A DNA stretch of 64,000 bases from JABDLO01 sp041749255. GTDB lineage: Bacteria > Bacteroidota > Bacteroidia > Chitinophagales > Saprospiraceae. Numbering within the stretch: the stretch's first letter is position 1; each line of letters starts with the position of its first letter. Positions 53,874 to 62,041 of the stretch are shown piece after piece. Location: the NCBI GenBank assembly GCA_041749255.1, contig JBGTBR010000091.1, positions 95,610-159,609 on the forward strand, written 5' to 3'. A program made the position numbers and the translations under genes. The notes beneath the pieces were generated by a model. That model made no database searches and was not told the origin of the DNA. It saw only the letters and a list, made by a program, of their open reading frames with translations.

Positions 53874-54341
53874 ATGAAAACTTTACAAGTAGGTAATCAG
53901 GTACCCTCATTTTCTGCAAACAATGAAAAAGGAGAACCGGTGAGCAATAAAAGTTTACTCGGTTCCCGATATATTCTCTTTTTTTATCCGAAAGATGATT
54001 CTCCCGGGTGCACAAAAGAAGCATGCAGCCTTAGAGATCATTACAATGTATTTGAAAAACACGGATACAAAATTTTTGGAGTCAGTCCGGACAATGAAAA
54101 AAAGCATCAAAAATTTATCGACAAATATGAATTTCAATATTCCCTCCTGGCTGATCCGAACAAAGAAATGATCAATAATTTTGGATTATTTGGAAAGAAG
54201 AAATTTATGGGTAGAGAAATTAATGGAGTATACAGAACCACTCTTGTCATAAACGAAAATGGCATTATCACCCACATCATAGATAAAGTAAAGACCAAAG
54301 AACACGGAGAACAACTTAGAGGTTTATTGGAAATCAACTAA
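53874..54341 (+). CDS. bcp: Thioredoxin-dependent peroxiredoxin (Bcp/PrxQ type)
   Basis: A 155-residue peroxiredoxin that reduces hydroperoxides. Peroxidatic Cys46 and resolving Cys51 are spaced as in the BCP/PrxQ group (PGCTKEAC). Family features: QVGNQVPSFSANNEKG, YILFFYPKDDSPG, FGVSPDNEKKHQKF and YRTTLVINENG. The ATG at 53874 begins at the conserved MKTLQVG. It is 64 nt behind the M23 gene. Its stop codon directly abuts that of the convergent tdk gene, with no base between. Confidence 0.93.
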   Translation: MKTLQVGNQVPSFSANNEKGEPVSNKSLLGSRYILFFYPKDDSPGCTKEACSLRDHYNVFEKHGYKIFGVSPDNEKKHQKFIDKYEFQYSLLADPNKEMINNFGLFGKKKFMGREINGVYRTTLVINENGIITHIIDKVKTKEHGEQLRGLLEIN

Positions 54342-54959
54342 CTATAAAGTATTTCTCAGATCTAAAATGTTGCCCATGTGAAAACAAAGGCGACAACGTG
54401 GTTCGTATTTGTCTTTTTCTCCAAGCAACACCGTTTCCTGCTCTTCAGTCAAACGGTACGAATGAGTAGCAAGGTTTCCGCAATGAGGACAAATGGCGTG
54501 TACTTTAGTTATATATTCCGCTTTGGCCAGTAAAGAGGGCATAGGTCCAAAGGGTTTACCTTTAAAATCCATATCCAAACCGGCCACAATTACTCTGATA
54601 CCGTTTAGTGCTAGTTTTTCGCATATTTCAGGTAAGGCATCATCAAAAAATTGGGCTTCATCCACACCTACGACAGTGACATCGCGAATATGGTCAAATA
54701 TCTCAGCGCTTTTCGATATGGGTTTGGAGATTTCGCTATTGTCATCATGAGACACGACACTTTCCTCATCATACCTCACATCAGCCTTCGGTTTAAAAAT
54801 CTGTACACGTTGATTGGCAATTCGGGCTCTTTTTATCCTTCGCAATAATTCTTCTGTTTTACCTGAAAACATAGATCCGCAGATCACTTCAATCCACCCG
54901 CTTCTTTGACCTTTAAATCCCGGTTCTAAAAACATATCTTCTGTATTGCGAAATGACAA
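54342..54959 (-). CDS. tdk: Thymidine kinase
   Basis: A 205-residue type II thymidine kinase of the pyrimidine salvage pathway. The P-loop is GSMFSGKT (28-35), the lasso/catalytic region VGVDEAQFFDD is intact, and a zinc-binding pair is visible (CPHCG and CRLC). Family C-terminus and length are normal. It is a single-gene unit whose stop abuts bcp. Confidence 0.95.
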   Translation of the reverse strand: MSFRNTEDMFLEPGFKGQRSGWIEVICGSMFSGKTEELLRRIKRARIANQRVQIFKPKADVRYDEESVVSHDDNSEISKPISKSAEIFDHIRDVTVVGVDEAQFFDDALPEICEKLALNGIRVIVAGLDMDFKGKPFGPMPSLLAKAEYITKVHAICPHCGNLATHSYRLTEEQETVLLGEKDKYEPRCRLCFHMGNILDLRNTL

Positions 54960-55314
54960 TATTACTACAATTATTGCAATATAAGCTTCCTATATATGAA
55001 TTGGCGAATAAAACTCGTTTACATGTTAAAGAAAAAAGTTGGCTAACTTCTCATCATTCGATAGTATCTGAAGGAAGGTTGCAGTTTATTCGAATAGCTA
55101 TTATATGCAAATAAAAAAAATTGAGGCTATTATCTCAAAAAAGACAAATTAGGTATCATTTTTGGTAGATAATATATAATGATAAAATATAATATGAAAT
55201 GAGATAATTTTTTTGAACCTGTCCCTCATAAGAATGTGTTAAAGTGACAGGAAAATAAATTATTAACGAATTCATTCAGTTTTTTTTAAAAAATCACCGT
55301 AAACTACGGCTAAT
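54960..55314. other. Gene-free AT-rich region
   Basis: The 355-nt divergent gap between tdk and the hypothetical gene at 55315 has no credible gene. A small hairpin CCGTA-AAC-TACGG (55297-55309) lies just before the ATG at 55315. Little else can be said. Confidence 0.4.
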
Positions 55315-56010
55315 ATGAAAATCCAAAAGGTAAAAAAACAACTTAAGAAGATCAATTATCTGATTGAAACCATTTCAGATGAAGGTAGATTTAGTACCAT
55401 CGAACACGACTTACTTAAAAGTTACATCAGGGAATTGTATGAAAAAGTGATTGAAGGACAAGATGTCGAATCGGACAAGAATACCACTTTTGATATTCCT
55501 GAAATAAAACCCGCTCATGTAAAGAAGAAATTACGTGAAGAAAGTATTTTCGAGTCAATCATGAGCGATCCGGTCATTGAGACAAAAACTCAGGAAAGCA
55601 CTTTTCCACAAAACGGAACTAAGGCTGCCTCAGACACACATAAAGAAAGCAACATACAAAAAATGGAGGCTGAACCCCAAGTTGAGACTATTGAGTTGGA
55701 TGAATTGACTATGAAAATATTTTCAGAGGACAAAACTTCCGATCTATCACAAAAGCTGAGTAAAATGCCCTTAAAAGACCTGAATTTAGCAATGGGTATC
55801 AATGAGAGGGTTTTTACCGTTCACGAATTATTTAAAAGTAATTTTTCTCATTTTCAGGAAGTGATCACTTCATTAAATGGTTTTACACAATTTGAGGAGG
55901 CAAAAAAATTCCTGCTTAAAGATGTTGTGTACCGCTATGAGTGGAATACACACAAAAAATCGGAACAGGCCTTAGAATTTATTAAATTAGTGAGGCGAAG
56001 GTATATCTGA
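55315..56010 (+). CDS. Hypothetical protein conserved in Bacteroidota
   Basis: A 231-residue soluble protein. The N-terminal 50 residues are helical and charged (KKQLKKINYLIETISDEGRFSTIEHDLL). A low-complexity middle, rich in Glu, Thr and Ser, follows. A C-terminal domain (residues about 145-231) has AMGINERVFTVHELFKSNFSHFQEVITSL, a pattern I associate with a recurrent Bacteroidota family of unknown function. No signal or membrane segment. It is 5 nt before the rhomboid gene, so the two are co-transcribed. Confidence 0.7.
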   Translation: MKIQKVKKQLKKINYLIETISDEGRFSTIEHDLLKSYIRELYEKVIEGQDVESDKNTTFDIPEIKPAHVKKKLREESIFESIMSDPVIETKTQESTFPQNGTKAASDTHKESNIQKMEAEPQVETIELDELTMKIFSEDKTSDLSQKLSKMPLKDLNLAMGINERVFTVHELFKSNFSHFQEVITSLNGFTQFEEAKKFLLKDVVYRYEWNTHKKSEQALEFIKLVRRRYI

Positions 56011-56015
56011 TTTCA

Positions 56016-56714
56016 TTGAGTCAAAAAATTACATCCTATCTGCGGATACTCAAATTTCCGTTAACCATAGTGGCTATATTGTGGATAGTGAAGTTGTACG
56101 AATTGATTTTCGAACGTACACTTAACCGATGGGGAATCTACCCAAGAGAATGGGATGGTATTTTGGGAATCATAACCGGTCCTTTCGTACATTCAGGCTT
56201 TGAACATCTCATGTCTAATACAGTACCTCTATTTACTTTGACTTCTATCATGATCATTTTTTATAAGCGTACTGCCATACCTTCCTATTTAGTCATTCAG
56301 TTTTTTACTGGTTTTGCAGTATGGTTATTCGCAAGGCCCTCCTATCATATAGGGGCTAGTGGAGTGGTATACGGACTTGTAGCTTTTGTTTTTTGGTCGG
56401 GGATTTTCAGAAGAAATATGCAATCCATTGTACTGGCTTTGGTCATAGTTATATTATATAGTGGTTATTTTTATGGTATTGTACCTACGAAGGAAGGAAT
56501 TTCATGGGAGAGTCACCTCTTTGGAGGTTTTGCAGGTATTTTTACTGCATATCTCTTTAAAGATGTGAATGAACCCGGTGAAAGAAAAGTAGTGGTGTGG
56601 GATGAAGAGGAGGAAGAGTATTTTCTACCCAGGGACAGTTTTGAAAAAACGAAATGGCAAAGAGCATTGGAAGAACAAATCCGAAAAAACCAATGGAATA
56701 GTGATTCTACTTAA
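56016..56714 (+). CDS. Rhomboid-family intramembrane serine protease (second)
   Basis: A 232-residue membrane protein with rhomboid catalytic residues Ser115 (HIGASGVVYG) and His167 (WESHLFGGFAG), plus HxxxN at His64/Asn68 (FEHLMSN). The long C-terminal tail is acidic (DEEEEEYFLPRDSFEKTK). The start is the TTG at 56016, giving MSQKITSYL; no better ATG exists upstream. It follows the hypothetical gene by 5 nt. It is clearly different from the rhomboid at 902-1582, with a shorter loop between helices. Confidence 0.88.
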   Translation: MSQKITSYLRILKFPLTIVAILWIVKLYELIFERTLNRWGIYPREWDGILGIITGPFVHSGFEHLMSNTVPLFTLTSIMIIFYKRTAIPSYLVIQFFTGFAVWLFARPSYHIGASGVVYGLVAFVFWSGIFRRNMQSIVLALVIVILYSGYFYGIVPTKEGISWESHLFGGFAGIFTAYLFKDVNEPGERKVVVWDEEEEEYFLPRDSFEKTKWQRALEEQIRKNQWNSDST

Positions 56715-56732
56715 GCTTACATTCAACACAGA

Positions 56733-56879
56733 TCATAATATCGTTTTCAGAGTATTTTGATGTGTAATCCCATTTACCAGATCATATGACTTAATGAATT
56801 TTTTACCCTCATTGATTTTCAGTTTGTCCGTAAAGTGAAATAGGAAATATAATCCTAAACCTAAGACAATGAGTGACAT
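56733..56879 (-). CDS. Possible 48-residue membrane protein
   Basis: An ATG-to-TGA frame of 49 codons lies in the gap between the second rhomboid and the dehydrogenase, on the opposite strand. The product begins MSLIVLGLGLYFLFHF, a plausible membrane anchor, followed by the charged TDKLKINEGKKFIKSYD. An in-frame GTG nine nt upstream is an alternative start. No homologue is recognised and no promoter motif was found, so it may be a chance frame. Confidence 0.3.
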   Translation of the reverse strand: MSLIVLGLGLYFLFHFTDKLKINEGKKFIKSYDLVNGITHQNTLKTIL

Positions 56880-56942
56880 TACTCTCACTTAATTTTCATA
56901 AATCATGCATCCCTTTACATGTTCGTTTCATATCTTTACAAC

Positions 56943-59624
56943 ATGAATTTTTTGAAATATTTTATTGAAGCATGCTTCTTATGTATTTTCATTTTTCCAG
57001 CAAGCGGTGCCAACCTTCCACCCGGATTCAAAGAAAAAGTTTTAGCCGAAGGGCTTGATCCTACCCGAATTATAGCTGCTCCGGATGGGCGTATTTTTAT
57101 TGCTAATAAAGATGGGAGGATATTTATAATAGAGGAGGATGAATTCCTCCCAGATCCTTTTATTCGTCTTGATGCAGATTTTACAAATGAAAGAGGATTA
57201 TCGGGAATAGCTCTGCATCCTGATTTTGAATTAAATCATTGGGTGTATGTTTATTATACCGTAGCTGGTGAAAACCGCAACAGGATCAGCCGGATTACGG
57301 CCAATGGTAATGCCGCCCTTGCGGGAAGCGAAGAAATAATCATGGACCTGGATATACTTCCAGGCAATATTCATAACGGAGGTGCAATGATATTTACCAA
57401 GGACGGTAAACTAGTTATTGCGGTTGGGGATGGCGCAGATGCAGGAACTGCACAGCGTATGAATACACTGCATGGAAAAATACTTCGGATCAACGACGAT
57501 GGTTCTATACCTACTGACAACCCTTTTTATCATGATTTGGGAGGAAATTTGAGAGCTATTTATGCATTGGGATTCAGAAATCCTTTCACAATGGCATATC
57601 ATCCTGAAAAAGATATCATCATGATCAATGATGTGGGTGCCTCAGATTACGAGGAAGTCAATAAGTTGGTAAAAGGAGGAAATTTCGGGTGGAATCTTAT
57701 AGAAGGTTATGCTATGGGGCAATCGCTTCCGGACAATTATATCGATCCACTTTACGCCTATGATCACAACCAGGGCTGTGCTGTAATTGGTTCGGCTTTT
57801 TACAATCCGGAGTTTAAAAGGTTTCCCGAAATATATCACGATAAATACTTGTTTAGCGATTATTGCAGAGGAGAGATCTACTTTATGGATGCAGAATCCG
57901 GAGAAATTGAAGGTATCTTTGCAACAGGCGTTGAACGTCCGGTAGACTTTCTGGTAACCCAGGATGGGGCATTTTACTACATTGAAAGGCGTGGCTTAGG
58001 TGGCGGCTCTGTTGTAGATAATACCAGCTCTACTGATGGTCGAATTATCAAAATTGAATTTACCGGAAGCGGCGAACCCTTTATCTCTTCTCAACCCTCT
58101 GATGTTACAGTCTCTGTTGGTGAAACTGCCCGTTTTGAGATAGGAGCAGGAGGAGATTCCCCACTCCTATTTTCATGGTTTGTTAATGGCGAACCCTTCG
58201 GAACAAGTCAACCTATACTTGATATTGCCAATGCCTCCATAGAAATGGACGGAAGTCAGATACAAGTTATCGTGAGTAATGATGCAGGCCAGGATACAAG
58301 TCAAATTGCTATCCTGAATGTCACATCCAATCTCAGACCCAATATAGAAATTTTCACCTCACATGATAACATACTTTACAGGGCTGGTGATACCATTTTT
58401 TACATGGGAATTGCTGATGATCCGGAAGAGGGTATCTTGCCTTCTACTTCACTTACCTGGTGGATTGATTTTCATCACAATACGCATACTCATCCGGCAC
58501 AGTCACCTTTTTCCGGATCAAATGAAGGATTTTACGTTATCCCATCAATAGGGGAGATCGACCATAATGTTTGGTACAGAGTTTATTTAAGAGCAACGGA
58601 TTCAGAAGGATTAATCAACATTGATTATGTCGATATTTATCCAGAAAAAATTGAAATGACTGTAGACAGTGAACCCTCAGGTATTGAGGTGCGTGTCAAT
58701 GGAAAGGAAGTGATAACCCCATTTACATTTACAAGTGTTTATGGCATAGTACACAGCATATCAGCCGAGCGTATATTCATCGATGAAAATTCATTATTAC
58801 TTTTTGAGGAATGGAATAACGGAAGCTCATCCAATGAACAAATAATACCTGCCAATAATGAAAACAAAATGATTACAGCGATTTATTCATCTGGTAATGT
58901 GGGTTCGGGAAGCGGTCTTTTAGGACATTATTACAATGGAACTCATGATGAAAATGTCTTTAACAGCCCACCTGAATTTAGAAGATTAGATCCCCTCATC
59001 AATTTTGACTGGGTTTTTGGAAGCCCCAGCCCGGAACTATTAGGAAATGATGATTTTCTCATCTTATGGACTGGAAAGATAGAGACTATTAATCCGGGTT
59101 TTTACACTTTTCATACCATTTCTGATGATGGTGTCAGACTTTGGGTAGATGATAAGCTCGTCATTGATCAATGGGTCTTTCAGGCAGAGACAGAACACAC
59201 CGGTTCCATTCTACTCGAAGGTAACCGGATATACGATATCAGAATTGAATACTTTGAAAGTGGAGGTCACGCCGTTATGAGATTATTGTGGAGTAATGAT
59301 CTCATTCCAAGATCCGTAGTGCCTACAAGTCAATTGTATCCTGACAAAGATGTACCTGTTTCTTCAAATATCGTACTCTCGCTACCCTACCCAAATCCTT
59401 TTACGGACTACATAAATATAAGCGTCCATTCTCTTCAGAATACCAATGTTATTCTTTTTTTATCGGACATGTCGGGCAGATTGATCATGACGGATCATTT
59501 TGCTGTTCGCGGCTATCAAACAGAGCGGCAATACGAACTTTCAAATTATCCTGCCGGCATCTATTTTCTCCATGTATTATCTGGTGACCAACATGATTTT
59601 TATAAGGTTATTAAAATTGAATAA
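56943..59624 (+). CDS. Modular PQQ-dependent sugar dehydrogenase with Ig, PA14 and type IX sorting domains
   Basis: An 893-residue secreted protein. After the signal peptide (FLCIFIFPASGA), residues about 25-375 form a glucose/sorbosone-dehydrogenase beta-propeller (PDGRIFIANKDGRIFI, ERGLSGIALHPDF, NIHNGGAMIFTKDGKLVIAVGDG, ALGFRNPFTMAYHP). An Ig-like domain follows (SSQPSDVTVSVGETARFEI). After a further beta-rich region comes a PA14 domain (LLGHYYNGTHDEN...SDDGVRLWVDDKLVIDQW). Last is a type IX sorting domain (PYPNPFTDYINISV...YPAGIYFLHVLSG). The ATG at 56943 is used. TATCTTTA lies 5 nt before it. Confidence 0.88.
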   Translation: MNFLKYFIEACFLCIFIFPASGANLPPGFKEKVLAEGLDPTRIIAAPDGRIFIANKDGRIFIIEEDEFLPDPFIRLDADFTNERGLSGIALHPDFELNHWVYVYYTVAGENRNRISRITANGNAALAGSEEIIMDLDILPGNIHNGGAMIFTKDGKLVIAVGDGADAGTAQRMNTLHGKILRINDDGSIPTDNPFYHDLGGNLRAIYALGFRNPFTMAYHPEKDIIMINDVGASDYEEVNKLVKGGNFGWNLIEGYAMGQSLPDNYIDPLYAYDHNQGCAVIGSAFYNPEFKRFPEIYHDKYLFSDYCRGEIYFMDAESGEIEGIFATGVERPVDFLVTQDGAFYYIERRGLGGGSVVDNTSSTDGRIIKIEFTGSGEPFISSQPSDVTVSVGETARFEIGAGGDSPLLFSWFVNGEPFGTSQPILDIANASIEMDGSQIQVIVSNDAGQDTSQIAILNVTSNLRPNIEIFTSHDNILYRAGDTIFYMGIADDPEEGILPSTSLTWWIDFHHNTHTHPAQSPFSGSNEGFYVIPSIGEIDHNVWYRVYLRATDSEGLINIDYVDIYPEKIEMTVDSEPSGIEVRVNGKEVITPFTFTSVYGIVHSISAERIFIDENSLLLFEEWNNGSSSNEQIIPANNENKMITAIYSSGNVGSGSGLLGHYYNGTHDENVFNSPPEFRRLDPLINFDWVFGSPSPELLGNDDFLILWTGKIETINPGFYTFHTISDDGVRLWVDDKLVIDQWVFQAETEHTGSILLEGNRIYDIRIEYFESGGHAVMRLLWSNDLIPRSVVPTSQLYPDKDVPVSSNIVLSLPYPNPFTDYINISVHSLQNTNVILFLSDMSGRLIMTDHFAVRGYQTERQYELSNYPAGIYFLHVLSGDQHDFYKVIKIE

Positions 59625-59626
59625 AC

Positions 59627-60436
59627 TTATTCAAGGTCCAGGCTTTTTAAAGCCTCACGAACACTTCCATGTTTCAGTAAAAGCGATTTGGCTTTTTCCG
59701 GTGATATGTTGGCTTTCTCTCTGATCATACGCACTCCCCTATCCCACAATTTATTATTACTGAGCTGCATATCGACCATTTTATTGTCTCTAACTCTTCC
59801 AAGTTTTATCATGACGCTGGTGGTAAGCATGTTGAGCACCATTTTTTGTGCTGTGCCCGCTTTCATTCTCGTACTGCCAGTCACAAACTCCGGACCCACT
59901 ACTACTACTACAGGAAAATCAGCATAGTTAAGCACTTCAGCTGAAGGGTTACAAGTAATACATCCTGTAGATATCCCATTCACCCTGCAAGTTTTTAAGC
60001 CGTGTACCACATAGGGCGTGCTACCGGATGCTGCAATTCCGACAACGAAATCTTCAGCAGTTATATGATGTGATGAAAGATCTTTCCAGGCAAGGGATGT
60101 ATCGTCTTCTGCAAATTCGACCGCTTTACGGATGGCCTGATCGCCTCCAGCTATCAATCCTACCACCCAATCATGTGGAACACCAAAAGTAGGCGGACAT
60201 TCGGAAGCATCCAATATTCCCAAACGACCCGAAGTTCCGGCACCAATATAAAATAATCTTCCTCCATTTTTCATTTTGTCGTAAACCGCATCAACCAATG
60301 CTGTAACTTCAGGTATAACATTTTTAACAGCAAGTGCTACTTTTTGATCTTCTGTGTTGATATTTATTATCAATTCGGAAGTGGACATTTTTTCTAAATG
60401 CCTGTAAAGAGACGAGGATTCGGTTATCTTATCCAT
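59627..60436 (-). CDS. murQ: N-acetylmuramic acid 6-phosphate etherase
   Basis: A 269-residue SIS-fold enzyme that splits MurNAc-6-phosphate into GlcNAc-6-phosphate and lactate during cell-wall recycling. IGAGTSGRLGILDASECPPTFG contains the phosphate-binding loop and the catalytic Glu79. The second sugar-binding region reads VVGPEFVTGSTRMKAGTAQKMVLNM. The ATG at 60436 is preferred because it gives an 8-nt ATGGATAA overlap with the upstream symporter gene. It converges with the dehydrogenase gene with 2 nt between stops. Confidence 0.95.
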   Translation of the reverse strand: MDKITESSSLYRHLEKMSTSELIININTEDQKVALAVKNVIPEVTALVDAVYDKMKNGGRLFYIGAGTSGRLGILDASECPPTFGVPHDWVVGLIAGGDQAIRKAVEFAEDDTSLAWKDLSSHHITAEDFVVGIAASGSTPYVVHGLKTCRVNGISTGCITCNPSAEVLNYADFPVVVVVGPEFVTGSTRMKAGTAQKMVLNMLTTSVMIKLGRVRDNKMVDMQLSNNKLWDRGVRMIREKANISPEKAKSLLLKHGSVREALKSLDLE

Positions 60437-61916
60437 CAGATTGGGATTTTTTTGATATGGCCACAAGGCCGAGAATGGTCAAAATACCGTTCAGCGCCAG
60501 AATAGTGAATCCAAACTGAAACCCCCCTAACCATTTATCAGATGAAGTATCAATAATATAAGTGATAACAGGAGCAAGCAAACAAATAGGTACCACCCAT
60601 TTATCTTTAATTTTCCTTTTGGACAAAATACCGTAAGTAAATAAGCCTAAAATGGGACCATAAGTATACCCTGCTGCTTTAAACAATCCATTAATCACAG
60701 CACTATCAATTAAATATTTGAAAAGTACTATTATAACGAGGATAAGCAATGAAAAGCCTATATGCACTTTTAGTCTCGTTAATTTTTTGATAGCTTCAGA
60801 TTTTCCAGTTCGTTCAAAACCCAGAAAATCGATACAAAACGCCGTTGTGAGAGAGGTCAACGCTGAATCAGCACTGCTATAGGCAGCCGCAATTAAGCCC
60901 AAAATAAACAGTATACCTACCTCAGGGGGAAGATGGTATAGAGCGATCGTTGGATACAGCTGATCAGTAGCTTCAGGTATAGAAATGCTATTTTGAGCTG
61001 CAAACATATACAACAATGCCCCTAAAGCCAGGAATAGAATATTGGCAAAAAATAAAATAATGGAAAAGGTGAACATGTTTTTTTGAGCTGAAGCCAAATT
61101 CCTGCATGTTAAATTCTTTTGCATCATATCCTGGTCCATTCCCGTCATAACCAAAGCGATTAAAGCTCCACTTATAAATTGCTTAAAAAAATTGTTCGGG
61201 TCATTCCAGCCTCTGTCAAAAAACCACCATTTTGAATATTCACTTTTGTAGATGGCAGAAGTTATTTCTCCAATTCCATTCAAATCAAGTGCTTTTCCAA
61301 TATACCAGATCGTAAGTATTACAGCTGTAAGCATACTTACAGTTTGGAGCGTGTCCGTGATCACAATAGTTTTAATGCCCCCCCTAAATGTATACACCCA
61401 TATTAAGGCAATGGTTATAAATACGGTCCATATAAAATGAACTCCCAGTGAGTCCATTACAAAAATCTGAAGTACCATAGCTACAAGATATAACCGGAAC
61501 GATGCGCCTACGACCCTGGAGAGGATGAAGTAAGCAGCGGCTGTTTTGTAGGAATTCATTCCAAATCGCTCTCCAAAGTAACCATAAATCGAAGTGAGAT
61601 TCAATCGGTAATAGATCGGCATTAGAACTGTAGCTATAATGACATATCCAACCAGATAGCCCATAACCATTTGCATGTATGAAAATTGTGTGTTTGCACC
61701 ATCAGCACCTACCACTCCCGGGATTGATATGAAAGTGACTCCTGACAGAGATGCTCCTATCATACCCACAGCTACCAAAATCCATGGAGAGCTCTTATTG
61801 GCAAGAAAAAAAGTTTGACTATCTGACTTCTTTGAAGTTAAATGTGAAATAAAAATCAATAATGAAAAGTATAAAACAATGATAACAATAAAAACCGCTG
61901 GCGTAATTTGTTCCAT
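60429..61916 (-). CDS. Sodium:solute symporter (SSS family), murQ partner
   Basis: A 495-residue permease with about 13 hydrophobic helices and SSS-family patterns (GASLSGVTFISIPGVVGADG, RVVGASFRLYLVAMVLQIF, AAYSSADSALTSLTTAFCID). It is translationally coupled to murQ, so it probably imports an amino sugar such as MurNAc or anhydro-MurNAc, though SSS members move many solutes. The ATG at 61916 (MEQITPAVF) gives the standard N-terminus; the frame's upstream ATG would add 12 basic residues. Confidence 0.88.
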   Translation of the reverse strand: MEQITPAVFIVIIVLYFSLLIFISHLTSKKSDSQTFFLANKSSPWILVAVGMIGASLSGVTFISIPGVVGADGANTQFSYMQMVMGYLVGYVIIATVLMPIYYRLNLTSIYGYFGERFGMNSYKTAAAYFILSRVVGASFRLYLVAMVLQIFVMDSLGVHFIWTVFITIALIWVYTFRGGIKTIVITDTLQTVSMLTAVILTIWYIGKALDLNGIGEITSAIYKSEYSKWWFFDRGWNDPNNFFKQFISGALIALVMTGMDQDMMQKNLTCRNLASAQKNMFTFSIILFFANILFLALGALLYMFAAQNSISIPEATDQLYPTIALYHLPPEVGILFILGLIAAAYSSADSALTSLTTAFCIDFLGFERTGKSEAIKKLTRLKVHIGFSLLILVIIVLFKYLIDSAVINGLFKAAGYTYGPILGLFTYGILSKRKIKDKWVVPICLLAPVITYIIDTSSDKWLGGFQFGFTILALNGILTILGLVAISKKSQSDG

Positions 61917-62041
61917 CTTAATTTTCTTTCTCCAAAAATATTTAAATACCAATGTAACAGGAATTATTGGAAAATTTAAAATGAATTAATATTTCTCAAT
62001 CCTTTTTATATCGGTGTTGCAATATTAGCCCACATTGCTAG

